From NCBI GenBank assembly GCA_019421385.1, contig JAHZFK010000048.1, positions 3,208-16,204 on the forward strand: a stretch of 12,997 bases of DNA, given 5' to 3'. This DNA is from Clostridiales bacterium (GTDB lineage: Bacteria; Bacillota; Clostridia; Oscillospirales; Butyricicoccaceae). The position numbers were made by a program, and so were the translations under genes. The notes under the pieces are model-generated. The model was not told where the DNA came from. It did no database searches and saw only the letters and a program-made list of their open reading frames with translations. Positions 1 through 6,025 of this stretch are shown here, piece after piece (position 1 is the first letter of the stretch; every line of letters starts with the position of its first letter).

Positions 1-18
1 AATATTACAATATTAGAA

Positions 19-756
19 TTACGCCTCAGCCTTAGCTTCGGTCTCGTCAGCCTTAGCCTCAACCTCGAGCTGCTCGCCCTGCTTGCCTTCCAGAACAGCG
101 TTTGCCATGGTCTGGGAGATCAGCTTGATCGCGCGGATCGCGTCGTCGTTGCCCGGGATAACATAGTCGATCTCGTCCGGATCGCAGTTGGTATCAACGA
201 TTGCAACGATCGGGATACCCAGCTTGCGAGCTTCAGCGATCGCGTTCTTCTCCTTGCGGGAGTCAACCACGAACAGAGCGCCCGGAAGCTTCTTCATTTC
301 CTTAACGCCGCCGAGGTACTTCTCAAGTTTAGCGATTTCGAGCTGGAGCTTAATAACTTCCTTCTTGGGAAGCAGATCGAAAGTGCCGTCCGCCTGCATC
401 TTCTGCAGCTGGTTCAGACGGGCAATACGGGTGCGCATGGTCTTGAAGTTGGTCAGCATGCCGCCCAGCCAACGAGCGTTGACATAGAACTGGCCGCAGC
501 GCTCAGCCTCTTCCTTGATCGCATCCTGTGCCTGCTTCTTGGTGCCGACAAACAGGATGGACTCACCAGCAGCTGCCATATCGCGTACGAAGAAATATGC
601 TTCCTCGAGCTTCTTTACGGTCTTCTGCAGGTCAATGATATAGATACCATTGCGCTCGGTGAAGATATAGGTTGCCATCTTCGGGTTCCAGCGGCGGGTC
701 TGGTGGCCGAAGTGTACGCCGGCCTCCAGAAGCTGCTTCATAGAGATTACTGCCAT
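19..756 (-). CDS. rpsB: 30S ribosomal protein S2
   Basis: Ribosomal protein S2 of the small subunit, 245 residues, close to the usual bacterial length. The family start is evident: MAVISMKQLLEAGVHFGHQ, followed by RRWNPKMATYIFTERNGI, with FVGTKKQAQ, RWLGGMLTNF and the C-terminal block GIPIVAIVDTNCDPDEIDYVIPGNDDA. The frame stays open upstream to 810, but the ATG at 754-756 is preferred. It is preceded on the minus strand by AAGGAGGA (forward positions 765-772), and the extra 18 upstream residues do not resemble S2. The C-terminal tail is short and acidic (Glu/Ala/Lys-rich), as is common in the family. The gene is read leftward; tsf would be expected just beyond the left edge, but it is not in the window. 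Identification is very secure. Confidence 0.98.
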   Translation of the reverse strand: MAVISMKQLLEAGVHFGHQTRRWNPKMATYIFTERNGIYIIDLQKTVKKLEEAYFFVRDMAAAGESILFVGTKKQAQDAIKEEAERCGQFYVNARWLGGMLTNFKTMRTRIARLNQLQKMQADGTFDLLPKKEVIKLQLEIAKLEKYLGGVKEMKKLPGALFVVDSRKEKNAIAEARKLGIPIVAIVDTNCDPDEIDYVIPGNDDAIRAIKLISQTMANAVLEGKQGEQLEVEAKADETEAKAEA

Positions 757-802
757 TTTACTTTTCCTCCTTGGTTGTTTCCTCCACCTCTGATCATCTG
801 AC

Positions 803-834
803 AGCAGCAACCGAAAAATCGGTCACCGGCTGCT
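803..834 (-). promoter_or_regulatory. hairpin in the rpsB leader
   Basis: In the leader RNA the outer arms AGCAGC and GCTGCT (forward 829-834 and 803-808) can pair, and an inner stem CCGA/TCGG (819-822 with 811-814) closes a four-base loop, leaving an internal loop on one side. There is no U-tract, so it is not an intrinsic terminator. Ribosomal protein leaders often carry folded sites bound by the encoded protein; that role here is inference only. Confidence 0.35.
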
Positions 835-867
835 TTCATCACGAGGTGTGCGAATTCGTGCTTTAAT

Positions 868-896
868 AGTATACGCCGACAAATATGCTTTGTCAA
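868..896 (-). promoter_or_regulatory. sigma-A promoter of rpsB
   Basis: Read on the minus strand, a perfect -35 TTGACA (891-896) is followed after exactly 17 bp by TATACT (868-873), one base from the -10 consensus. Transcription would start near 861, giving a leader of about 105 nt before rpsB. It lies between the end of the exporter gene (911) and rpsB, so rpsB can be expressed independently of its upstream neighbours, as expected for a ribosomal protein. Confidence 0.85.
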
Positions 897-910
897 TTAT
901 TTTTTCTACT

Positions 911-1831
911 TTAAATAGATTTTTCTACTGTTTTCTTGTCTGGAGAGGACTCGCTGTCGTCTGCCAGCAAGACCATTGCCGCAACAATCAGCGCAATACC
1001 ACCGATATCCATGCCGATCAGCGGCACACCCAGCCAGCACACACTGAGTACCGCCGATGCCACGGGCTCTACCGCAGCCAAAATGCTGCCCTTCGCTGCG
1101 CCGATGCGACGCACGCCCTCCAGATAGCAGCAAAATGCGCAGATGGTGCCAAATATAATAATGTATACCATACCGATAACGGTTACAGCGTCCCACTGCC
1201 CGACGATATGCCATGGGCGGAAAACAGCGCAAAGCCCCAGTCCACCGATCAGCATACCAAAACCGGTGACCGGTATGGTGCCATACTCGGCAATCAGTCC
1301 ACGCGGCTGCACGCTGTACACAGCAATCGAGATGGCTGCCAGTATACACCAGAGCAGTGCCTTTGGTGACAACGCCAGCTGGGAGGGATCTCCATGGGTA
1401 GCAAGTAAAAAAGCGCCGCCCATCGCGCACACGACCGCAATCAGTTCTTTCGGGGTAGGCATACGTTTTTCACGAAACGCCAGCCATAGCAGTACCAGTG
1501 CCGGGCCAGTATATTGCAAGGTGGTTGCAGTTGCCGCATTGGAAAGCTCAATCGAGCGGAAATAGGAATATTGGCACATTGCCATGCCGAACACAGCAAA
1601 GACAAGGACTCCGCCTATGCTCCGTCGAGAGCGAAACATCCGTACTGCGCCACTGCGCCAGCGTGCCAGCGAATACAGCACAAGCAGCAGCCCAGCCGTT
1701 GTCAGACGCACCGAAACCAGCCAGTCTGCATCAAGGCCGCGGTGCTGGAACAAATATTGCCCGCATGCACCTGAAAACGCCCAACAGACCGCGCCAAACA
1801 CCGTTAAAAAATATCCTGTTTTTTTATTCAT
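911..1831 (-). CDS. DMT-superfamily (EamA) transporter
   Basis: Membrane protein of 306 residues with the layout of the drug/metabolite transporter family: two EamA repeats of about five hydrophobic helices each (roughly residues 5-150 and 155-290). The first repeat contains FGAVCWAFSGACGQYLF and SNAATATTLQYTGPALVLL, the second GTICAFCCYLEGVRRIGAA and LAAVEPVASAVLSV, both typical EamA signatures before helices 4-5 and 9-10. A short polar tail follows the last helix. Family members export amino acids, metabolites or drugs; the substrate cannot be read from sequence. The ATG at 1829-1831 is preceded by a purine-rich AAGAGAAAG stretch. The gene lies 70 bp after the YlmC-like gene with no clear terminator between, so it may be the last gene of that transcription unit. 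No terminator is seen before the rpsB promoter. Confidence 0.88.
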   Translation of the reverse strand: MNKKTGYFLTVFGAVCWAFSGACGQYLFQHRGLDADWLVSVRLTTAGLLLVLYSLARWRSGAVRMFRSRRSIGGVLVFAVFGMAMCQYSYFRSIELSNAATATTLQYTGPALVLLWLAFREKRMPTPKELIAVVCAMGGAFLLATHGDPSQLALSPKALLWCILAAISIAVYSVQPRGLIAEYGTIPVTGFGMLIGGLGLCAVFRPWHIVGQWDAVTVIGMVYIIIFGTICAFCCYLEGVRRIGAAKGSILAAVEPVASAVLSVCWLGVPLIGMDIGGIALIVAAMVLLADDSESSPDKKTVEKSI

Positions 1832-1901
1832 GGTTCTTTCTCTTTTCCCCTGATTGTTTTGCTCCCCTATCCTATCACATTCTTATTGTGTTTTCCAGCG
1901 G

Positions 1902-2141
1902 TTACGCATGAAATTTTACCAGAATATAATCTTCTCCCAGCGTTTCAATGCATTGCCACGGAATTTCCTGATCCTGCCGTGAAAACATGCCCAGCAATCC
2001 CCCTTGCCCCGGCACAACAATGGCGGTGATTTGCCCGCATACCGGATCGAATACCAGATCACATACTTCTCCTAGACGTGCGCCGTCACATAGGTTGATC
2101 ACCTCGCGGCAATGCAAATCGGAAAAACGGATCAGCCCCAT
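1902..2141 (-). CDS. ylmC: YlmC/YmxH-family sporulation protein (PRC-barrel)
   Basis: Small protein of 79 residues matching the YlmC/YmxH family of endospore formers: IRFSDLHCREVINLCDGARLG at the start, then EVCDLVFDPVCGQITAIVVPG, a glycine-rich turn (GQGGLLGMFSR), IPWQCIETLGEDYILV and a short end. This is a single PRC-barrel-like domain. The frame is open to 2219, but the upstream part overlaps the preceding gene and does not look like the family. The ATG at 2139-2141 has a GGGGGAG ribosome site and lies 4 bp after the stop of the deacetylase gene, suggesting translational coupling. Family members are linked to sporulation by genomic context and expression; their biochemical role is not established. 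The family assignment is firm. Confidence 0.85.
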   Translation of the reverse strand: MGLIRFSDLHCREVINLCDGARLGEVCDLVFDPVCGQITAIVVPGQGGLLGMFSRQDQEIPWQCIETLGEDYILVKFHA

Positions 2142-2145
2142 TTTG

Positions 2146-3003
2146 TCACTCCCCCAGCGCTCTTGCGAGGAAGCTCTCTGTGCTTTCGCCCGCTCCACGG
2201 TTATACCTCCCCATTTCATATAGGCTGGCAGGGTCGTTTGTCACTAAATTCATCCGCTCTTCGCAGCCCAACGTGCACAAAAAACCCATGCTCTCTAAAA
2301 TACGTTCGCTCTCTTCCGAACAAGCGCCAAACGGATATGTATAGCAGGTCGGTGTCGGCAATCCTGCTTCGGTGAGCAGCTTTTGTGTCTGCTCGGTATC
2401 CTCACGCAGCAGCGCTTCATAACTGCTTTGATCCTCTCCCCGACGGCGCAGACAACCGCGGCGTTCACCGTATTCATGCAAATTCCATGAGTGATTCTGC
2501 ACTTCAAACACATCCTGCATTTCTTTTAAGCGTTCCAGCCGAAGATGAGACCAATATGCGTTTTCCACTCCATTTTCGGTATACTGCGCGGTTTGGCTGC
2601 CAATGACCGAAACAACCGCACGCATTCCGCACTGTTGCAATAGCGGGTAGGCATATACATAATTATTGTAATAACCGTCGTCAAAGGTAATCATGACCGG
2701 CTTTTCCGGAAGTGGAACGCCATCATAAACATAAGCAAGTAAATCGGATACGGTCACAGTCTGATAGCCGCGCGATCGCAATGCATCCAGATCCGCAGAT
2801 AAAACGTCCGGTGAAACCACATATTGTCCCTGCCGTGCGCTGTCCTTGAGGATGCTGTGATACATCAGCACTGGTACATGTACGGCGTTCTGCTCAGCAA
2901 GCGTCATTTGTGCCTTGTTACGACCCAACAACGTCAATGCGCAGCAAAGCGCGAGCACCGTGCACACCGCTTGAAACGCCGTATGCCGGAATCCCAACTT
3001 CAA
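2146..3003 (-). CDS. membrane-anchored polysaccharide deacetylase
   Basis: Carbohydrate esterase family 4 (NodB-fold) enzyme of 285 residues, predicted to remove N-acetyl groups from an extracellular polysaccharide or peptidoglycan using a bound divalent metal. A hydrophobic N-terminal segment (about residues 8-27) should anchor it outside the membrane. Visible motifs are PVLMYHS (44-50), the catalytic/metal TFDDGY (106-111, Asp108 and Asp109), metal ligands His171 and His176 in HSWNLH, and YPFG (223-226). The two histidines are five residues apart, as in PgaB/IcaB-type deacetylases, rather than four as in the common HSxxH form. The start is TTG (3001-3003) behind a strong GGGGAGGGG ribosome site; no ATG lies upstream in frame, and the first internal Met would remove the anchor. 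That ribosome site is embedded in a terminator-like hairpin. Substrate is unknown; proximity to a sporulation gene is only suggestive. Confidence 0.87.
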   Translation of the reverse strand: MKLGFRHTAFQAVCTVLALCCALTLLGRNKAQMTLAEQNAVHVPVLMYHSILKDSARQGQYVVSPDVLSADLDALRSRGYQTVTVSDLLAYVYDGVPLPEKPVMITFDDGYYNNYVYAYPLLQQCGMRAVVSVIGSQTAQYTENGVENAYWSHLRLERLKEMQDVFEVQNHSWNLHEYGERRGCLRRRGEDQSSYEALLREDTEQTQKLLTEAGLPTPTCYTYPFGACSEESERILESMGFLCTLGCEERMNLVTNDPASLYEMGRYNRGAGESTESFLARALGE

Positions 3004-3056
3004 AAAAATCCCCTCCCCGGACTGCTTTTCAGCTCAGCATATGCCCGAAGAGGGGA
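3002..3056 (-). terminator. GC-rich hairpin plus U7 overlapping the deacetylase start
   Basis: On the minus-strand RNA, UCCCCUCUUCGG (3056 to 3045) pairs with CCGGGGAGGGGA (3020 to 3009): 12 bp including two G-U wobbles. A 24-nt loop separates the arms and seven U follow immediately (3008 to 3002). The wobbles would be C/A mismatches on the other strand, so the element is specific to minus-strand transcripts. It has the form of an intrinsic terminator for the divIVA-fumarase unit, yet its 3' arm is the ribosome site of the deacetylase and its U-tract runs into the TTG start. It may act as terminator, attenuator or translational block. Confidence 0.6.
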
Positions 3057-3071
3057 AAATATTCGGTTTTT

Positions 3072-3080
3072 ATTGTATCA
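3072..3080 (-). promoter_or_regulatory. possible extended -10 promoter for the deacetylase gene
   Basis: The minus strand reads TGATACAAT, a TGn-extended -10 box (TACAAT at 3077 to 3072) whose TGA is also the fumarase stop codon. No good -35 box lies 17 bp upstream. It would start a transcript near 3065, just before the terminator-like hairpin. Weak evidence, listed because that hairpin would otherwise cut the deacetylase gene off from upstream transcription. Confidence 0.22.
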
Positions 3081-3629
3081 GCGCTTGTATTTTGCAACGC
3101 CCTCCGTATACAAATTACCACCGATACAGTCCTGCGAAACAATAGCAGTGAAATTCTCTACGGTCAGACGCTTGACCGATTCGCAGCCCAGCTCATCGTA
3201 GGCAATGACCTCCACCTTTTTGATAGAGGCTGCCTTTGCCGCGCCTGCGCCGCCAATGGCTACCATATAAACCGCACCGTTTCGCTGCATGGCATCCTGC
3301 ACGGACTGACTGCGAACGCCTTTTCCAATCATGCAGGCAAGTCCTGCATCCAGCAGACGCGGTGCAAATGGGTCCATACGGCCGGAAGTCGTCGGACCAA
3401 CCGAACCAATTACCTGACCCGGCTTGGCCGGCGTCGGCCCTGCGTAATAGATCGCAGCACCGTCCAAATCGAACGGCAGCGCTTCACCCGCATCCATCGC
3501 CGCAACGATACGCTTGTGCGCCGCGTCGCGCGCGGTGTATACGATGCCAGTCAGGGTTACGGTATCGCCTGCCCGGAGTTTGGGTGCCATTTCCTTTAAT
3601 TGTTTGGTTTGCAAATCATAATGCGCCAT
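3078..3629 (-). CDS. class I fumarate hydratase / tartrate dehydratase beta subunit
   Basis: Beta (C-terminal) subunit of an iron-sulfur hydro-lyase, 183 residues, the normal length for the separate subunit in Clostridia. The characteristic blocks are present: TARDAAHKR (32-40), IYYAGPTPAKPGQ (60-72), SVGPTTSGRMDPF (76-88), MIGKG (100-104) and AIGGAGA (124-130). With the alpha subunit, which carries the 4Fe-4S cluster, it interconverts fumarate and malate, or dehydrates tartrate; the sequence alone does not separate the two. The alpha subunit usually lies immediately upstream, but here the upstream gene is a DivIVA-like protein ending 2 bp before this start, so the beta subunit is an orphan within the window. 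The ATG at 3627-3629 has a GGAGG site inside the end of the upstream gene, so translation is probably coupled. Confidence 0.9.
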   Translation of the reverse strand: MAHYDLQTKQLKEMAPKLRAGDTVTLTGIVYTARDAAHKRIVAAMDAGEALPFDLDGAAIYYAGPTPAKPGQVIGSVGPTTSGRMDPFAPRLLDAGLACMIGKGVRSQSVQDAMQRNGAVYMVAIGGAGAAKAASIKKVEVIAYDELGCESVKRLTVENFTAIVSQDCIGGNLYTEGVAKYKR

Positions 3630-3631
3630 GC

Positions 3632-4357
3632 TTATTCCTCCGCTTTTGGACGCAGGTTATTCAGAACATCCCGCAATCCGCTTTTGTTTTTCTCCGCTTC
3701 GCCTTTGCCCAAAGCCGCGCTGATCCGGTCAATTTCGCCGAGTACCTCGCCTGCCTTGCGCGCCATTTCTGCGGACTCCTGTTGGCTGCGTGTCAGCACA
3801 GTGCGGTAATTTTCCTTGGTCACATCCAGCTGCCGCTTCACTTGGTCGATCATGTCCAGAGACTGGCGGCGCAGCTTCTGCAATTCTGCTTTTGCATCCT
3901 CCTCGATCTGCTTGGCGCGGCGATAGGCTGAAAGCTCCATCTCTGCAATTTTATCCTTGGATGCATCATATTCTCCACACTTGGCGACCAGCTTTGCGTT
4001 TTCTGCAGCCAGCCGTTCATTTTCTGCTGCCAGTTCTTCGGCACGGGCGTTTTGTGCCTCGATCTCCCCTGTTTGCATGGAGAAACCGCGCTCGATCTGG
4101 TCGAGCTGTGCACGAATTTTATCGGTATCCAGCGTCATTTCACCCAGACGTTCCAACAGCTCGGCGTTTTTGGCGGTCAGCGTTTTATTCTGCTCGCTCA
4201 GTTCGGTCATAGCTGCTTGCGCCTCGGTCAGCTGACGGCGCAATTCTTCGGTTTCGGAAAAATACTTGCTGTCCGTTTCCTCTATGTAGCGCAGTACATC
4301 CTCCCGTCGAAAGCCGCCGAATACTGCCCCGCGGAAGCCCTTATTCTGCTCATCCAT
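3632..4357 (-). CDS. DivIVA-like coiled-coil protein
   Basis: Protein of 241 residues with a short globular N-terminus containing AVFGGFRREDVLRYIEE (11-27), the pattern seen in many Firmicutes DivIVA-domain-like proteins. It is followed by long Glu/Gln/Lys/Ala-rich heptad sequence (about 30-130 and 140-220) that should form a coiled coil. There is no signal peptide or membrane helix. DivIVA-type proteins mark curved membrane at poles and septa and recruit partners; which partner is served here is unknown, and the match is only to the N-terminal pattern. The ATG at 4355-4357 is preceded by GTGGAGGAAA. It is the first gene after a good promoter and is followed 2 bp later by the fumarase beta gene, an unusual pairing of cytoskeletal and metabolic functions. 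Confidence 0.72.
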   Translation of the reverse strand: MDEQNKGFRGAVFGGFRREDVLRYIEETDSKYFSETEELRRQLTEAQAAMTELSEQNKTLTAKNAELLERLGEMTLDTDKIRAQLDQIERGFSMQTGEIEAQNARAEELAAENERLAAENAKLVAKCGEYDASKDKIAEMELSAYRRAKQIEEDAKAELQKLRRQSLDMIDQVKRQLDVTKENYRTVLTRSQQESAEMARKAGEVLGEIDRISAALGKGEAEKNKSGLRDVLNNLRPKAEE

Positions 4358-4399
4358 TCCAGTATTTCCTCCACATCACTGTTCTTTATGATTAGTATT

Positions 4400-4428
4400 A
4401 GTATAGCAAAAAGCGCTTCCAATAGCAA
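4400..4428 (-). promoter_or_regulatory. promoter of the divIVA-like/fumarase unit
   Basis: Minus strand: -35 TTGCTA (4423-4428), 17-bp spacer, -10 TATACT (4400-4405). The spacer contains the 8-bp palindrome AAGCGCTT (4411-4418). The predicted start lies about 35 nt before the ATG of the coiled-coil protein. It is divergent from the threonine ammonia-lyase promoter about 60 bp away. Confidence 0.65.
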
Positions 4429-4489
4429 CAAAAACCGCGTCCGCGACAAAAAAGGCATCCGCGCTGTTTGACATTTTTACGGATTTTTC

Positions 4490-4518
4490 TTGCAAAAGAT
4501 GCATGGTAGTGTTATGAT
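4490..4518 (+). promoter_or_regulatory. promoter of the threonine ammonia-lyase gene
   Basis: Plus strand: -35 TTGCAA (4490-4495), 17-bp spacer, -10 TATGAT (4513-4518), giving a leader of about 25 nt that contains the GAGGAAG ribosome site. A perfect TTGACA at 4468-4473 lacks a matching -10 box at normal spacing and is probably not used. Confidence 0.6.
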
Positions 4519-4550
4519 AAATTTATCTTGCTAAATCGAGGAAGAACGCT

Positions 4551-5762
4551 ATGTTAGAACTGAAAGATTTTGAAGCGGCAGCGGATCGGTTAAAGAATGT
4601 GATCCACAACATCCCGCTTTCCACTTCCTGCACTTTTTCCGGCATGACCGGAGCGGAAGTGTACCTGAAATACGAAAACCAGCAAAAAACCGGCTCCTTT
4701 AAGGTTCGCGGTGCATACAACAAGATCATGAAGCGCTACGCCGAGGGCGATCTTCATGCGGTTGTTGCGTCCTCCGCGGGCAATCATGCGCAGGGCGTTG
4801 CCTTTGCAGCCAGCTCGGTCGGCGTTAAGTCAACGATTGTCATGCCGCGCTCGACGCCGATTGCCAAGGTATCGGCCACACAGGGTTATGGCGCCGAAGT
4901 TGTGCTCGCAGGCAACATTTATGACGAAGCCTATGCCAAAGCATGTGAGATCTGTGAAGAAACCGGTGCGGAGTTTATTCACCCGTTTGACGACGAGGAT
5001 GTCATGGCTGGTCAGGGCACGATTGCGCTCGAAATTTTGCGCGACCTGCCGTTTGTGGACATGATTTTTGTTCCGGCGGGTGGCGGCGGTCTGATTTCAG
5101 GCGTAGCTGCTTGCGCCAAGCAGATCAATCCGCGCATTCAGGTAATCGGCGTGCAGGCAGAAGGCGCACCGGCAATCGCCAATTCTTTCCGTGCAGGCAC
5201 ATTGACCCCTTCTGAGAGCGTACGCACGATTGCGGATGGTATCGCCGTGAAAACACCGGGCGAAAACACGTTCCAGTATATTCAGAAATATGTGGACCGT
5301 GTCGTTACGGTTTCGGATGATGAAATCGCTTCTGCGGTGTTGCTGCTCCTGGAACGTTGCAAACAGGTTGTAGAAACCTCCGGCGCTGCCTCCCTTGCTG
5401 CTGTGTTGAACAACAAGGTGGATGTAAAGGGCAAAAAGGTTGTCTGCGTGTTGTCCGGCGGCAATATTGACGTGTCTTTCATTCATAAAATTGTGGAAAA
5501 AGGCCTTGTCACTCGCTGCCGTCATCTTAAGTTCTCTACCATTATGCCGGATGCGCCTGGTGCACTCGAACGCTTTGCGCATTTGGTCGCGGAGCAGAAT
5601 GCCAATATCATTCGCTTCCAGCATGATCGAGTACAGGCTGATCTGGATATTGGAGAGGCAATCATTCAGGTTGTATGTGAGGTCGGCGGTGTGGAACATG
5701 CAAAGCGTCTGCTCGACGAAATGAGCCGTCAGGGGTATCAAGTGTTTACATCGCAAATCTGA
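4551..5762 (+). CDS. ilvA: threonine ammonia-lyase (threonine dehydratase), ACT-like C-terminus
   Basis: PLP enzyme of 403 residues that deaminates L-threonine to 2-oxobutanoate and ammonia in the cytoplasm, either as the first step toward isoleucine or for threonine catabolism. The PLP lysine is Lys51 in TGSFKVRGA; the substrate loop is SSAGNHAQG (74-82), the phosphate-binding loop is AGGGGLISG (176-184), and ETSGAAS and VLSGGN (300-305) complete the fold-type II core. Residues about 325-403 form a single ACT-like domain (FSTIMPDAPGALERFAHLV), matching the medium-length single-ACT form rather than the two-ACT biosynthetic form of E. coli. Whether isoleucine or another ligand controls it cannot be read here. 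The start follows GAGGAAG, and the gene is divergent from the divIVA-like unit. No U-tract terminator is seen directly after the stop. Confidence 0.94.
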   Translation: MLELKDFEAAADRLKNVIHNIPLSTSCTFSGMTGAEVYLKYENQQKTGSFKVRGAYNKIMKRYAEGDLHAVVASSAGNHAQGVAFAASSVGVKSTIVMPRSTPIAKVSATQGYGAEVVLAGNIYDEAYAKACEICEETGAEFIHPFDDEDVMAGQGTIALEILRDLPFVDMIFVPAGGGGLISGVAACAKQINPRIQVIGVQAEGAPAIANSFRAGTLTPSESVRTIADGIAVKTPGENTFQYIQKYVDRVVTVSDDEIASAVLLLLERCKQVVETSGAASLAAVLNNKVDVKGKKVVCVLSGGNIDVSFIHKIVEKGLVTRCRHLKFSTIMPDAPGALERFAHLVAEQNANIIRFQHDRVQADLDIGEAIIQVVCEVGGVEHAKRLLDEMSRQGYQVFTSQI

Positions 5763-5772
5763 TAGATATACT
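5745..5772 (+). promoter_or_regulatory. candidate promoter at the 3' end of the ammonia-lyase gene
   Basis: TTTACA (5745-5750), 16-bp spacer, TATACT (5767-5772), overlapping the last codons and the stop. A start near 5779 would coincide with the first arm of the folded element that follows, giving a leader of about 245 nt before the PilZ gene. The boxes are good, but the position inside a coding end makes chance possible. Confidence 0.4.
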
Positions 5773-5776
5773 ATTG

Positions 5777-5876
5777 TTTCAGTGCAAACCACAGTCTTTC
5801 TATTGCGGAACATGGTGGGAAACAACCGCTGAAAACTAATTGGTGATTGTTGATTTATCTGGTGATGATATCCGGT
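5777..5876 (+). promoter_or_regulatory. candidate structured RNA leader upstream of the PilZ gene
   Basis: TTTCAGTG (5777-5784) can pair with CGCTGAAA (5827-5834) through 8 bp including one wobble, and CCAC (5789-5792) with GTGG (5815-5818) inside it. An alternative stem is GCGG (5805-5808) with CCGC (5826-5829). Landmarks GCAAACCA, TGGGA, CAA, CTAA and CTGGTGATGATATCCGG occur in the same order as blocks of the c-di-GMP-I (GEMM) riboswitch, but the conserved GACGCAAAGCC core is not intact. It may be a divergent or decayed riboswitch, another leader structure, or chance. Confidence 0.25.
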
Positions 5877-5944
5877 TCGTCAGTGTGGGAATTTATAATA
5901 TATGTATTGAATATGTGTTGAAATTGTTAAATGAATTTTCTCCC

Positions 5945-5973
5945 TTGACAGGACCATTGACTGGTGATAGTCT
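5945..5973 (+). promoter_or_regulatory. candidate proximal promoter of the PilZ gene
   Basis: Perfect -35 TTGACA (5945-5950), 17-bp spacer, and a TGA extension directly before a weak -10 TAGTCT (5968-5973). The predicted leader is about 45 nt and contains AGGAGAGG. The strong -35 and extended -10 make it plausible despite the poor -10 hexamer. Confidence 0.42.
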
Positions 5974-6001
5974 ATTCACAGAATAAAGACTATTTTTAGT
6001 C
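5967..6001 (+). repeat. overlapping inverted repeats before the PilZ gene
   Basis: ATAGTCT (5967-5973) pairs with AGACTAT (5987-5993), strengthened by ATTC/GAAT inside. The second arm can instead pair with TAGTC (5997-6001) through GACTA (5988-5992) with a TTTT loop. The two hairpins exclude each other and end 8 nt before the ribosome site. The first is followed by a T-run, so it could be a weak AT-rich terminator, or the repeats could be an operator over the -10 region. Confidence 0.4.
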
Positions 6002-6025
6002 AATAAGGTAGGAGAGGAACTCGCC

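Noticed and set aside
848..1911. Several long plus-strand open frames over the transporter gene
   Set aside because: They are antisense shadows of the GC-rich EamA gene with no ribosome sites or recognisable motifs.
4468..4473. Perfect TTGACA upstream of the threonine ammonia-lyase gene
   Set aside because: The hexamer at the correct distance (4491-4496) is TGCAAA, not a -10 box; the TTGCAA/TATGAT pair downstream fits better.
5097..5825. 242-codon minus-strand open frame over the threonine ammonia-lyase gene
   Set aside because: Composition shadow of a clearly identified gene on the plus strand; no domain pattern.
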